Assembly: GCA_017654935.2 (NCBI GenBank)
Contig: CM065713.1
Span: 11,026,603 to 11,090,602 of the forward strand
Direction: 5' to 3'
DNA: 64,000 nt
Source of the DNA: Phymorhynchus buccinoides
Taxonomy: Eukaryota; Mollusca; Gastropoda; Neogastropoda; Raphitomidae
Position numbers and translations under genes: made by a program. A model generated the notes under the pieces. That model was not told where the DNA came from. It worked only from the letters and a program-made list of their open reading frames with translations, and searched no databases. Shown piece by piece: positions 43,189-53,547 of this stretch (position 1 is its first letter; the number at the start of each line of letters is the position of its first letter).

Positions 43189-43350
43189 TGAATGGATTAA
43201 TGATTCAGGCGAGTTGACATTTTACATCAAAATACATTTCAATAATCGGATAGGGAGGGGGCACAATATAGAATGACAAGAAAACAGATTAAACATACAA
43301 ATTAATCATACATGGAATAAAAGGAACAAATATCATCAGTTACACAATCT

Positions 43351-43795
43351 TAACTGGGTAAAGGTAAAGATGTGCCACACCCCCCACACCCCCCTGCATT
43401 TCTCGGTTAATTCTATTTTTCCGTTTTTGCCTTTCTTACCATACATAAAGCTGTATTTTAGGAACATTTTTAGCTAATAACCTTTTTGGAATACTAACCC
43501 TATCCCTAAACCTAAACCTACCCCCCCCACTATGTACTGCAGTACACCGCGATTTGTCACAGCTGTGGTTCGTTGCGTTTTTCCGTCTTATAGGGTGGGG
43601 GGTAGGGTTAGGTTTAGGGATAGGGTTAGTATTCCAAAAAGGTTATTAGCTAAAAATGTTCCTAAAATACAGATTTATGTATGGTAAGAAAGGCAATAAC
43701 GGAAAAATAGAATTAACCGAGATAGGTAGGGGGGGGTGGGGGGGGGGGGGGGGTGGCACATCTTGACCTTTACCCAAATTTTGATTTCCAGTTGC
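43351..43795. mobile_element. Foldback MITE carrying telomere-like tracts (copy 2)
   Basis: As at 20200. GGTAAAGGTCAAGATGTGCC-like outer ends, CCCTATCCCTAAACCTAAAC in one arm, GGGTTAGGTTTAGGGATAGG in the other. A G-rich run of about 25 lies at 43729-43753. Confidence 0.75.
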
Positions 43796-43872
43796 CATTA
43801 AACGACAAAACTCCCTCTGTTCATTAAAATGCTCTATGTTCTTTAGAATTAGATGCTCGTGCCTTATAATAG

Positions 43873-44100
43873 TTATTGATCATACTGTTTACAACAAAAT
43901 AAAATGTACCGTAGTTCCGTTTCAATTTCACCAAGACAAAAAGGGCAGCGATTATTAACATGCACATCAAATCTTACATACCTATTTTTATGGATTTTCA
44001 GGTTGCTTATACCCAAATGAAATTTGATTAGAGCATCTCTAAAACATTTCTGCTTAAAACAATCAAGATGAATTTCTGGACTTAAATCGGATTTAAAGTC
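43873..44100 (-). pseudogene. LINE C-terminal zinc-knuckle fragment
   Basis: An open stretch on the minus strand reads CFKQKCFRDALIKFHLGISN, then NRCPFCLGEIETELRYILFC and a stop at 43875-43873. The CPFC...E.E.E....ILFC pattern is the C-terminal Cys-rich motif of several LINE clades. An in-frame TGA lies just upstream, so it is a truncated copy. Confidence 0.65.
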
Positions 44101-44381
44101 TCACTGGAGTTTATCTTTGACTCTAAACTGCCTAGCGCAGCACCATCAGCGCCAGGCGGTACACCTTTGGGGCCTGCTCCAACTAAAGATTAAAATAGGG
44201 AATTAGGGGCCACAGGTCAAAGTCGTTGTAAATGAAGGGCAGGAGCTGTGCCGGTCGGGGTTAGTCCCCGATGAGCGCTACGCTAGCCCAAGTGGTCCAG
44301 CCCGGATACTGCGAAAAGGCCTATGGTTCACTCTTAAAAAGCTGTCAACACCACCAAACAGCAAAACAGACATTTTCTTTA

Positions 44382-44607
44382 TTAACCCATTGACTGCCAC
44401 CAATGTATCACGTACTGACCTGATAACATCACTGATGATGTGATCATATGAAGAGGAATAACCCTGATATGCTGGCTTTTGCTCTAACAGTCAAGAGAGT
44501 AATATCCCCAGACCATTTTGCCAGATTGGCTCTATCAGGTGTCTTTTTTATGGCATGATTTGCCCAATGATTTTTTGTAGAATTTTCTCTGGCAGTCAAG
44601 GGGTTAA
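44382..44607. mobile_element. TTAA-flanked MITE (piggyBac-like), type B
   Basis: TTAACCCATTGACTGCCACC at the left; GGCAGTCAAGGGGTTAA at the right. Same family as 3017-3240. Confidence 0.75.
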
Positions 44608-44827
44608 AAAAAGAAGAAAAAAAAAAAGATTTTATATTTCAATTATCAGTGCGCTCTCCCAGTTCCGTCGAGTACATAGCCTTCATAGGCTCCTTCGCCG
44701 TATAGTACCCAAACCAGAAACAGACTCCCAGTCTTGCATATTCATGTCCCTAGGGGAGTGAGCCTACTGAGTATTGATGGTTCTGACAGCAGAGGGGTAA
44801 AAGCTGTTCTTTAGGCGGTTAGATTTG

Positions 44828-45222
44828 GTTTAAACAAGATTTAATCAAATAAAGCACATACAGCAGCACATAATTTAAATAAGTAGAGCACAACAAGCTT
44901 AGAGCTTATGCAAGGCACTCCAACAATTTTCAATTACATAATATTGGCTGCCACAAGCATGGAAATAAACAGCACAACATCAATATTAGTGTACAATGGA
45001 AAGAAAAACAAATAAAACAATAACTTACCAACAAAAACATGAATCAAAACAACAGATTAGAAATGTATTATAATCACACAAAACTCTCTAATCAAAATTT
45101 TGCCTTTAAGTTGCAGGGGCAAGGCTGAGACGCGCACCAGTTGCAAACTGCATCAAATCAACAATTTCATCACAGAAACTATACCAACCAGGGCTTAAAT
45201 GTAACGAGTCACAATAAGGACA
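44828..45222 (-). mobile_element. 395-bp retro-type insertion with 12-bp target duplication
   Basis: CGGTTAGATTTG flanks it at 44816-44827 and 45223-45234. The uninterrupted site exists at 36824-36835. The interior is AT-rich and non-coding; on the minus strand it ends in an A-rich stretch (AAATCTTGTTTAAAC). Family not recognised. Confidence 0.65.
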
Positions 45223-45237
45223 CGGTTAGATTTGCAC

Positions 45238-45483
45238 TTAACACTTTCACGCCAATGTCGCATTTATGCACCACAATGGTTTAACACCCGTGTCACTAAA
45301 AGGCATCAAATCAGGGCCTGTTATCCAAAGACACCATTTTCTTAATTTTGGGAGGTAAGGATAGGCCTAATGGTGTACATGTCACAGAGGAATCCCCAAT
45401 ATTGCAGATACTTTTTTTTCTTTACCCAGTTAAGTTTAATGGTATTTTTTTTGCTGGAAAAAGGCTGGCGGCGAAAGGGTTAA
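45238..45483. mobile_element. TTAA-flanked MITE with preserved empty site
   Basis: TTAACACTTTCACGCCAATG to GGCGGCGAAAGGGTTAA. The empty site at 36836-36842 reads GCACTTAGAAGAGC, against GCAC(TTAA...TTAA)AAGAAC here. This supports a TTAA target. Confidence 0.85.
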
Positions 45484-45829
45484 AAGAACAGAACCTTTTA
45501 CCAGAAGGGAGAGTTTGATACAGATGGTTGGCTGGGTGTGTGCTATCAGATATGATGGATTTAGCTTTGCGTCTTAACTGAACGAGAAAAAAAGTAATGA
45601 TTTTATGTTTATCTTAGATACTTTTGTATACTTAAGATAATATCCTCAGCAAATGTTGAGCAGTATACTTTCACCCATGTACACACAAATGAGACCTGAA
45701 TTCTCAGCCACACCAGATAAGACATGCAGACCAATGTACTTTCTCTTTCTATGTAGCTTGAAAACCCAACAAATTAATGTGCTTTGTTGTCAAAAGAAAT
45801 AATCGTCAAAGTCATCAGTTTCATGATTA

Positions 45830-46283
45830 AGGCCTTCGCACACTAGCATCAGGCGTCAATTGTTTCTCAGAGCAACGCCTTCATGCGCTGACGCCTGCAT
45901 CACAGCACACATTGTAGCGAGGCAGTGGTGTTCTCACACATGACTCTTGTCGCTTCGCCTCTTGTCGCGCAAACTTCCTTATTTGGAAAGCAAGGAAAGA
46001 TTACTCTAGCGTCAAACCTCCTCCTAGAAACAACAGTATTTTTTTTCTTCGATCAGAGTTATGGTCCTTCCGTCCGTTGTGATTGGCTAGTTTCACGATC
46101 TCTGCAATCTTGAGCATCAAAATTAGAGCCGGTTCTATTCTCGAGGAACAAAAAATCACGCAGCTACGCATAAAAAATCCTGCCGCGCCGCGAATCTCTC
46201 ACATGCAAGCGGCGCATCAAACTGCGCCTTGCAGCAAAAAATCGCTGCAATCTCGAGATCTTGACGCTAGTGTGCGAAGCCCT
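45830..46283. mobile_element. Harbinger-like MITE abutting the ASB-like 2 stop codon (copy 2)
   Basis: AGGCCTTCGCACACTAGCAT at the left and ACGCTAGTGTGCGAAGCCCT at the right; TTA duplicated at 45827-45829 and 46284-46286. Only two bases separate the right TTA from the stop codon of the gene at 46289, so the element sits in what should be the 3' UTR. Confidence 0.75.
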
Positions 46284-46288
46284 TTACG

Positions 46289-48151
46289 TTAATGAGAATC
46301 AGAATCAGACTGGTCAGTACGATGATCTCCTTCAGTTATTCTGAGCTGCAGAGTTTTCTCACAGACATTCACTCTTTTCATGATCGGGTGAAGGACGTCG
46401 TTGAACTTCAACGCATTTTTCAGAACCACAGGAAGGGGCAAACAGTCGATTCTCTCTGATCGAGCTGGTTGACAGCCGACACTGCAAGCCACTGCCAACT
46501 GAGTCAGATGCTGTAGGGTGGAAGGCGTGCATGCTGCCTGCTGAACGCGTCTGAAACTTCTCTTCAAACTTTCCTTCGCATTTTTCACCTGATCCTGGAT
46601 CTCTGCATCGTTCGCAACTTCATTTAGAGTTTTGTTGGAGTATGCTCCGCAATCCAGAGTGAGGTCAACAATTTCGGAAAATCTATACCTGAAAGCACAT
46701 TTCAGCGGACAGTTGTCTGAAAAATAATATCCAAAGGGACGGCATACTAAGTCACCATCTAAACTAATTGCTTCCCTTTGGAATGGTGACACACCGGCAG
46801 CCAGAAACAAATGGACCATCTCTCTTTTATGTCTGTCATGACTCAAACCTGTCAGAGCTGAAAATAGCAGGCTGTGGCTTTTCTGATCTACAATGCATTC
46901 AGAGACATCCACATGACCCACTAAAGCCTTCACAATCTCCATTTTCCCCCTTGAAATAGCTTTATGCAAAACGTGACACAACATTTGAACATTTGTGCAA
47001 CCTCTCAAGAGTGATAGGGCCATGTCCAACCGCCTTTCAAACAACTGTGAAAAACTGAGGACAATGTTTTCAAAAATGAAATCCTTTGCGGCACGGTTTT
47101 CACAAAGATGAAACTTTTCCGTAAGATAGGTTGGGTTGTTGCTTTGAATCACCACAGCAAGATCCCACAAACCTCGCTTCCCACATGCCCTGCTCAAGTC
47201 TGTGTTGTTATACAGTTCATACACAAAGAACATCATGAACATTTTCTTGGAGATGGGACAGGCAGACAGGATGGCTGCTGCTGCAGAGAAAGAACCGCCT
47301 TGTTCTGTTGGTTTAGCCACCATCGCCGTGGCTGCCAAGAGGGTGTTATACTGAACGTCCAGAGAAGGAAGGGTGACCACTGTTTCCACCAGGTCCCAGT
47401 CTTTGGTGACCAGAGCCAGGACAAGGGCCAGGTTGGCATGACCATTGTCCACACACCACTGCTTTGCACTGGACACTGCACTGTCTGAACAAGGTTCTTT
47501 CTTCAACCGTTTTTGAGCAAACTCCACAAAGTCTAGCACAGAACGTCGGTAGTTCACTTCGATCCACTGGTTTACTACTAGAACAACAAAAGGCCGGCTA
47601 AATTTGTCCACCAAACCTTGGACCACATATTCCCCAAGTTTTTCATTCACAAATGTACGAACAGAATCATCATGCCAGTCAATTATTGCTTGAAAAAGAA
47701 CAGGCAAGGCAGTCGAAAATGTATTCTGTACGACGAGATCTGTAAGAAACCCAAGTTCTTCCAACTCAAAGTTCTTGCAGTAGTCCCTGTTTCCGATTTT
47801 CTTTGCACAAATAGTGGGAATGAAATGCCGCCTTTGGCTTGCTGCAGAGCTGTATGCCCATCGTAGCTCCTTCCAGCCTGAATCAGGACTATGCTGATCA
47901 TACCGGTGAAAATCACGATGTTTTACACACAAGGCTACAAAACAGTTAGAACAATTAAAGTCCAGGCTCTTCAGAATGGCCTGTCTAAATAAGTCTGAGA
48001 AATCTGCTGCGTCCAATTCCTGAAGAAACCATTTGTCGACAGCTTTGAGGCTGGCGTGTCTTGGTAACAGTCGACCACTTGGTAGTCCTTCCCAGTCTGT
48101 CGGCTGGAAGCAAAGTGGTGAACACGAAGAACACCCACCTTCTTGGGCCTC
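46289..48151 (-). CDS. ASB-like ankyrin/SOCS-box protein 2, terminal exon
   Basis: One uninterrupted exon of 620 codons plus stop. It is paralogous to the exon at 22701-24767 along its whole length. The SOCS box lies at exon residues about 542-585, with BC-box TLQHLTQLAVACSVG (Thr where Cys is usual) and Cul5 box LPLP in RIDCLPLPVV. Ankyrin-like helices include LHKAISRGKMEIVKALVG and EMVHLFLAAGVSPFQREA. It lacks the five N-terminal 22/26-residue repeats of gene 1 (one PRHASLKAV-like unit remains) and has inserted TEQGGSFSAA-type residues after the shared AKQWCVDNGHANLALV block. The acidic tail stops early, at SDSDSH. The frame begins at acceptor GTGTTTCAG (48152-48160), phase 0; the TTG-initiated extension upstream is intron. 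Probable role: Cullin5 ligase substrate adaptor, substrate unknown. Confidence 0.85.
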   Translation of the reverse strand, partial: EAQEGGCSSCSPLCFQPTDWEGLPSGRLLPRHASLKAVDKWFLQELDAADFSDLFRQAILKSLDFNCSNCFVALCVKHRDFHRYDQHSPDSGWKELRWAYSSAASQRRHFIPTICAKKIGNRDYCKNFELEELGFLTDLVVQNTFSTALPVLFQAIIDWHDDSVRTFVNEKLGEYVVQGLVDKFSRPFVVLVVNQWIEVNYRRSVLDFVEFAQKRLKKEPCSDSAVSSAKQWCVDNGHANLALVLALVTKDWDLVETVVTLPSLDVQYNTLLAATAMVAKPTEQGGSFSAAAAILSACPISKKMFMMFFVYELYNNTDLSRACGKRGLWDLAVVIQSNNPTYLTEKFHLCENRAAKDFIFENIVLSFSQLFERRLDMALSLLRGCTNVQMLCHVLHKAISRGKMEIVKALVGHVDVSECIVDQKSHSLLFSALTGLSHDRHKREMVHLFLAAGVSPFQREAISLDGDLVCRPFGYYFSDNCPLKCAFRYRFSEIVDLTLDCGAYSNKTLNEVANDAEIQDQVKNAKESLKRSFRRVQQAACTPSTLQHLTQLAVACSVGCQPARSERIDCLPLPVVLKNALKFNDVLHPIMKRVNVCEKTLQLRITEGDHRTDQSDSDSH

Positions 48152-48165
48152 CTGAAACACAGGGG
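48152..48165 (-). other. Splice acceptor of ASB-like gene 2
   Basis: Minus strand CCCCTGTGTTTCAG then GAGGCCCAAG, in the same phase and at the same protein position as gene 1. Confidence 0.75.
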
Positions 48166-48206
48166 AAAATGATGACAATCATGAAAGAAAAAAAAAGATA
48201 ATTAAC

Positions 48207-48270
48207 AATAATAATAACTCTTATATAGCGCCGTTCTCATGGCGCAGCAGGACTCACAGCACTTTACAAA
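48207..48270 (-). mobile_element. SINE/LINE 3' tail of the AGCGC family
   Basis: AATAATAATAACTCTTATAT then AGCGCC...AGCACTTTACAAA. It lies 55 bases inside the inferred intron of gene 2. Confidence 0.6.
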
Positions 48271-48956
48271 AAACATACATACAATAATCATGAAGAAAAA
48301 CAACATAATTATACAAAAGTGGAAACACAACCATACAAAAATCCATGAAAAAAACCAATTAGCCCATTATCGCACTGCACTCACACATAGTCCAACTCAG
48401 CAAAAACTCACAGAGGGTGAACTGAAGGGGAGAAGACACAGGAGATCAACAGAGGTATTTTTGGAAGAGAACAGTTTTCAGGCCAGTTTTGAAAGAAGAC
48501 AAAGATGGAGAGCTGCGGAGAGAGGAAGGGAGGTTGTTCCAGATGTGTGGTGCTTGGAAACAAGATAAAAGCATGAGTGCAACTCCCCAAATTTAAAAAA
48601 AAAAGCAATAACTGAAAGGCAGGGACTGCCTTGGTCTCAGTGGAGTACACAGAAAAAGTCCTATTGGGGAGTTCAGGGAGGGCGTTGCCTCCCTGATGCA
48701 GAAGCGACAACAGAATTATCAAGGCATTTTATAGTTCTGCAATTCCAAGATTATCTTTACAGTTTTATATCAAAGCACAGTTTATACAAAGGTTCATTTT
48801 ATGTGGCCTTGTCGATTTATCTTGGACAAATACCAAAAAAAAAGAGTTAAGTTTCAGGTAAAATTTCAGGGAGAAACTTAAATCCATGTGAAAAGGAAAA
48901 AGCTTCGCCCAGGCAAAGGATTTTATTCATGAAGCACATCCCAGAAAAATAATATA
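48271..48956. other. Intronic, no gene seen
   Basis: Probably includes the body of the retroelement whose tail is at 48207; no frame supported. Confidence 0.35.
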
Positions 48957-49513
48957 CAGTGGAATCCGTTTAATTGGCCATCGGATAATCGGCCAAAGCC
49001 GCTTAATCGGCCAATTTCCTCTGGAACGGAATTTTTTCTTCTTAAGCATGTGTTATTTTGTTCGTTTTTACGGCCAAAGCTGAGATCTTCAATTTCGCTT
49101 TATTGGCCACTTTTTCTCTCTAATTTTTCCTCTTTACCCCTTTTTGAGAGGGAGAACAACAGAGGCAGACAAACTGACAACAAGCTTTTGACGTTTACAT
49201 GGTTGAGTGTGAAGTTGGAAGGTGAGCTGTTGTCAATTGAAAGAACCTGCATGGCGTTAAAATCACTCAAGAAAACAAAATCATTGTCTTTTACTCATGC
49301 TTCTGTCAGGTTGTAGGATTAATAAACACACACACACCACAAAAAGGGAAAGAATTTGAATTTGAACTGCAACATCATTTAATTTTGACGTCATTGCTTT
49401 TGACTTGCATAATTGCGTCATACAGTATCTCGATGTTCGTTTTATTGGCCGATTCGCTTTATCGGTTGTATTCTTCCTGGTCCCAAAAGTGGCCGATTAA
49501 GCGGATTCCACTG
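48957..49513. mobile_element. pogo-like MITE, CAGTGGAATCCG ends, TA target
   Basis: CAGTGGAATCCGTTTAATTG at the left and GGCCGATTAAGCGGATTCCACTG at the right, TA on both sides. Internal GGCCAATTT/ AATCGGCC repeats extend the arms. No transposase frame, so it is a deletion derivative. Confidence 0.8.
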
Positions 49514-50216
49514 TATTGTAGCTTTTTACCAAAATAAGTCAGTCACAGTGATGCACATTTTGGGACCCCTAATAGGGCAATGTGTCCTGACTCGATAATA
49601 CCAATAGGACAATTGTCTTGGACATGCAAATTCCATAGGACACCTAATACTCAGCCCAACATCGTAAAATGAATTTTTGCATAAAAATAAAATCAACCCC
49701 CAAATATTCATAAATCTGTGGCAGGATTTACCAGCAATTTAAATTACAAAATAATCATACATTCTTAAAGTATTTGATTTCCACATGGGAATAACATGCC
49801 CTTTATTATAATTATCATGAAAATATATTTATCATTTGTTTTATTGTAACTTCTGTTTACTTGCAGACATAATTGGGTTAAGAATATAATTATTTTTCAC
49901 ACAAATCTCATCCAATTAAGAAAGAGTTTGAATTGTTAATAAGTTAGAAAGATAGTAGATGACAGTAAGCAAAGGAAACAGGCAGAGTCAAAGAGAGTGG
50001 CAGATTAGAGGAAGTTACTACTAGCAAAGAACTTCCAAAAGGTGGAGGAACTATTTTTATGAAAGACTCCCCAATATCCAAAAGGGGAGAGATTCATGGA
50101 GGGGGCAGGGTCATCCAGCTCCCCATATGGAGGCACGAGGCATCCACCCACTGCCCTACATGACAATTCAAACAAATCTTGAAATAATAAAATTCATCTA
50201 GTGTTATTTTTTCCTT
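49514..50216. other. Intronic; partial GGGGATACC-family repeat on the minus strand
   Basis: 49945-50060 (TGACAGTAAGCAAAGG, GAAGTTACTACTAGC, CTTCCAAAAGGTGGAGGAAC) is a reverse, diverged copy of 12745-12830. Otherwise AT-rich. Confidence 0.45.
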
Positions 50217-50217
50217 T

Positions 50218-50262
<45 letters not shown>

Positions 50263-50332
50263 GTGCGCGTGTGCGTGTGTGCGTGTGTGTGTGTGCATGT
50301 GCGCGTGCGCGTGCGCGTGCGCGTGTGTGTGT
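50218..50332. repeat. (GT)n/(GC) microsatellite
   Basis: About 20 pure GT units then GTGCGCGTGCGC variants; Cys-Val frames are artefacts. Confidence 0.95.
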
Positions 50333-50639
50333 TGTTGGTTGTTTTTTTCAAAAGAAAACCAGGCCCATCTGGATTTACAAAACAGTTCCAAAAACATCAT
50401 TGACAGTTGGCTAGGTTTTAAAAAAAATCGACAGGAACCTTTACAAATGAAGTGTCTACACCTCTATCAAGCTTGGTGAAATTCAACCTTTAGTGTGTTC
50501 TTTGGGGAAATGATTAAAAAAAGACAATCAGGCAGACACGCAGACAGACCCTAATACATTATCCCTGCTAGATTATGTCTGGTGGGGTAATAACACAGTG
50601 GAGGTTCTTTTTAGATAATGGCCTTTATCATGACTGCAA

Positions 50640-50770
50640 TTAATTATTGAACAAAGATAATTAGCTGAAAATGTTCATAAACTACAGCTTCCTGTTTGGT
50701 AAGAAAGGCAAAAATGGAAAATAACAGAGAAATGGGGGGGGGGGGGGGGGGGGCACACCATCTTGACCTT
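50640..50770. mobile_element. Remnant arm of the telomere-tract MITE
   Basis: AATTAGCTGAAAATGTTCAT, GGTAAGAAAGGCAAAAATGG, a G17 run (50736-50752) and GGCACACCATCTTGACCTTT match one arm of the element at 20200; the tract arm is absent. Confidence 0.6.
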
Positions 50771-50910
50771 TACTGGGTTTTTTTTAACAATGGCTAAATG
50801 TTTCATGCAAGAGGGTACTAACATCTTGACCTTTACTGGGTGTTTTTTTTAACAATGGCTAAATGTTTCATGCAAGAGGGTACTAAGTCATACAGGTTTA
50901 CCATGGGTCA

Positions 50911-50945
<35 letters not shown>

Positions 50946-51136
50946 TATTAAAAACATTTAGGATGTCTAATCAAGTTTTCTCAGTTGTTCTTGTTTTTAC
51001 ATCAAAATTACTCATGATTGGCACATCTTGACCTTTACTGGGTTTTTTTAACAATGGCTAAATGTTTCATGCAAGAGGGTACTAAGTCATACAGGTTTAC
51101 CATGGGTCAATTATTATTATTATATTATTAATGTTA
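50761..51136 (+). repeat. Triplicated ACCTTTACTGGG segment
   Basis: CATCTTGACCTTTACTGGG then AACAATGGCTAAATG... occurs at 50759, 50821 and 51025. The second and third units extend to GGGTCAATTATTATT and AATGTTA. The third is continued at 51882 beyond the inserted element. Confidence 0.85.
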
Positions 51137-51881
51137 CTAGCGCAACTCCAAGTACCAGTAACGCCTAGTAACGGTAACGCCTAGTAACGGTAATGCCAAG
51201 TATTGGTAACGCTGATTACAGCAAATTTAAAGCGATTTGGTAAAGAAACGGTGGAGTTATAAGGCCCCGTTTCGCGTTGGCGCTGCTCTGAGAGTGATGC
51301 GCTCTCCCTAGTAACGGTAACGCCTAGTAATGGTAACGCCAAGTACTGGTAACGCTGAGTACAGCAAATTTGAAGCGATTTTGTTAAGAAACGGCAGAGT
51401 TATAAAGCCCCGTTTCCCGTTGGCGCTGCTCTGAGTGACGCGCTCTCCCGATTTTCTTCAAATGTTCTGGCAGACTTTGCCCCGGTGACAGCAAGCCTGA
51501 CAGCAAATTTGACGCGATTCGAATAAAAACCAGCGGAGTTATAAGGCCCGTTTTGCATCATGCTGCTGTTAAGCGCCTAAGTAATGGATTCGCTTCCGGT
51601 TTGGTACATTGATAGTCACCGTCCCCGGTCATATATGTGCCAAATTTGAAGGCAATCGGTCCAGAAATACCAGAGATACGGGCGTTGAAAGGCCGTCGGA
51701 TGCGCGTTTCGCGCATATGCAAAACCGCGCAAATGACACGGCCGCCTCGGTTGCCGTTGCCATCGCCCCGTTAGGGCTCACAGCAAATTTGAAGCGAATC
51801 GGTCGAAAAACGGTGGAGTTATAAGGCCCGTTTCGTGTTTCAGACACACACACGGACGGACAGTTGGCTTTTTACTATATG
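51137..51881 (+). mobile_element. 745-bp TAACGGTAACGCC element with preserved empty site
   Basis: The empty site at 50941-50966 reads AATGTTATTAAAAACATTTA; here AATGTTA is followed by the element CTAGCGCAACTCC...TTTACTATATG and then ATTAAAAACATTT. At most one base is duplicated. The interior has GTAACGCCTAGTAACGG repeats and two CAGCAAATTTGAAGCGA modules. Absence of a target duplication at an A/T site suggests a non-autonomous Helitron-like element (inference). Confidence 0.7.
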
Positions 51882-52017
51882 ATTAAAAACATTTAGGATG
51901 CCTAATCAAGTTAATGCCCTAGGCCTTTACAATATAATAACACATATAACATAGCATAATTTATAATCATAATTAATATGCAGAATAAAAAAAATCAGAC
52001 ATACACTCTAACACTGT

Positions 52018-52042
52018 ACATATATATATATATATATATATA
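52018..52042. repeat. (TA)n microsatellite
   Basis: About 12 TA units followed by CA-rich sequence to 52160. Confidence 0.95.
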
Positions 52043-52169
52043 CAACTACACATACAAACGCTCACACATGCATGTGAGCACGCACGTACATGCACACGTA
52101 TGCTCGCGCACACGCTCACACAGATACGCAAACACACAAGTGCAAACATTCACACCCAGACAAGCACAC

Positions 52170-52796
52170 ATCAGGTCATGGAGGGAAGGATTAGTAGTAA
52201 CTAAGTATGGTGTCCCTCAGGGATCCGTCCTAGGACCTGTCCTCTTCATTCTGTACATGCAACCTCTGTTTGACATTGTCAAGCAACACACGGTAAATCA
52301 TCATGCTTTCGCAGATGACAATCAGCTTTACAAGGAAACATCTATCTCTGATCTTGACTCTTCTCTCCAGACTATTCAAGGATGTGTTGGCGATGTCAAG
52401 GCATGGACAAGTACAAATAAACTCCAACTGAATGATAACAAAACTGAATCCATTCTCCTTTCTTCTAACAGACTCTCTGTGGGTAATTCCTTACCTTCCT
52501 TGATCAAAGTATTGGTGACCGTGATGTTGATTTTGAACCTTCTGTGAAAAATATTGGCGTAAATATTGATTCCCACCTTTCAATGAAAGCCCACGTGAAA
52601 AACCTCTGAAAAGCTGCATACTTACAGTTACGAAAGATCCATTCCATCCGCCATCTGCTTACCATTCAGGAAACACACTCTTATTTGCTCTCTTGTCCTA
52701 TCTAGGCTCGACTATTGCAATTCTTTGTTATATGGCTGCCCCCAATATCTAATCCAAAAACTTCAAAATGCAGTAGCAAGTCTGATCTTCAAAACC
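52170..52796 (+). pseudogene. LINE reverse-transcriptase fragment, 5' part
   Basis: The frame reads KYGVPQGSVLGPVLFILYMQ (RT block B region) and HAFADDNQLYKE with the catalytic FADD box, then NKLQLNDNKTESILLSS. After a frameshift near 52510, VKNIGVNIDSHLSMKAHVKN continues the RT-to-C-terminal region, with stops. Motif style fits the CR1/Jockey group. N-terminal endonuclease is absent. It is sense-opposite to the host gene and lies in its inferred intron. Confidence 0.85.
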
Positions 52797-53050
52797 AAAA
52801 TAATAATAAATATAATCCATATTTTTATAGCGCCTATTCTCAGTAAGGGCTCTAAGTGCTTTACAAAACATATTTACATTGATTAAAAAGAAAACATTAC
52901 ACAATAAATATTAAACAAGAAAACAAAGAACTAACGCGAAGCAGCCTTGCACACCCAACCCACAACCCCACACTGTCAGGACACACACGCGCACACGCAG
53001 ACAGATGCACAAACGCGCGCGCACACCCACACACACAGACGCATGAATGC
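52797..53050 (-). mobile_element. SINE inserted within the LINE
   Basis: AATAATAAATATAATCCATA then TTTTTATAGCGCC, GGGCTCTAAGTGCTTTACAAA, and a CA-rich far end with a C9 run. It divides the LINE reading between its SLIFKTK and LPHYSTLHWLP parts. Confidence 0.7.
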
Positions 53051-53398
53051 ACCCCCCCCCCGCGCGAGCACAAACATTGCCCCACTACTCCACTCTTCAC
53101 TGGCTTCCTATTTCTGCTCGCATTCAATACAAAGTTGCATGCCTCACCTTCAACTCTGTCAATGGCACTGCCCCTCAATATCTTATCGATATTATTCAAA
53201 CTTACACCCCTGCACGCCAACTCAGATCTTCTTCCGATTCACGCCTGCTTTCTACTCCTCGTGTTAAAACAAAATCCTTTGGAGAATCCTCTTTTTCACA
53301 CTCTGCTCCTTCAGTTTGGAATGGCTTACCACACAGAGTTTGCCATTCTTCCTCAGTTCAGTCTTTCAAGACTTCTTTCAAAAATTCACCTCTTTGAT
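53051..53398 (+). pseudogene. LINE C-terminal fragment, continuation after the SINE
   Basis: Frame reads LPHYSTLHWLPISARIQYKV, then FNSVNGTAPQYLIDIIQTYT and SFSHSAPSVWNGLPHRVCHS with stop at 53398. HWLPISARIQYK...APSVWNGLP is the diagnostic C-terminal end of many CR1/Jockey-like LINEs. Confidence 0.85.
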
Positions 53399-53547
53399 GC
53401 TTCTCACCAATATATAATACCACTAACCGCTCACATCTTACCTTAAATCCACATGCTTCTGTTTCCAAACCTGAATCATGGATATATATGTGTGCTTGCG
53501 TGCAAGTAGTGGTGCATAAAATAGATAAAACAAGAAATAGTCAAATA

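Larger units (their letters stand above)
44745..45590 (+). repeat. GTGAGCCTACTGAGTATT repeat broken by two insertions
   Basis: The host repeat (see 36745) is interrupted first by 44828-45222 and then by the MITE at 45238-45483, before resuming AGAACAGAACCTTTTACCAG. Confidence 0.75.

Noticed and set aside
48152..48178. Start of ASB-like protein 2 at 48178
   Set aside because: That codon is TTG, and the nine codons to 48152 are a polypyrimidine tract ending in CAG, matching the splice acceptor of the paralogue.
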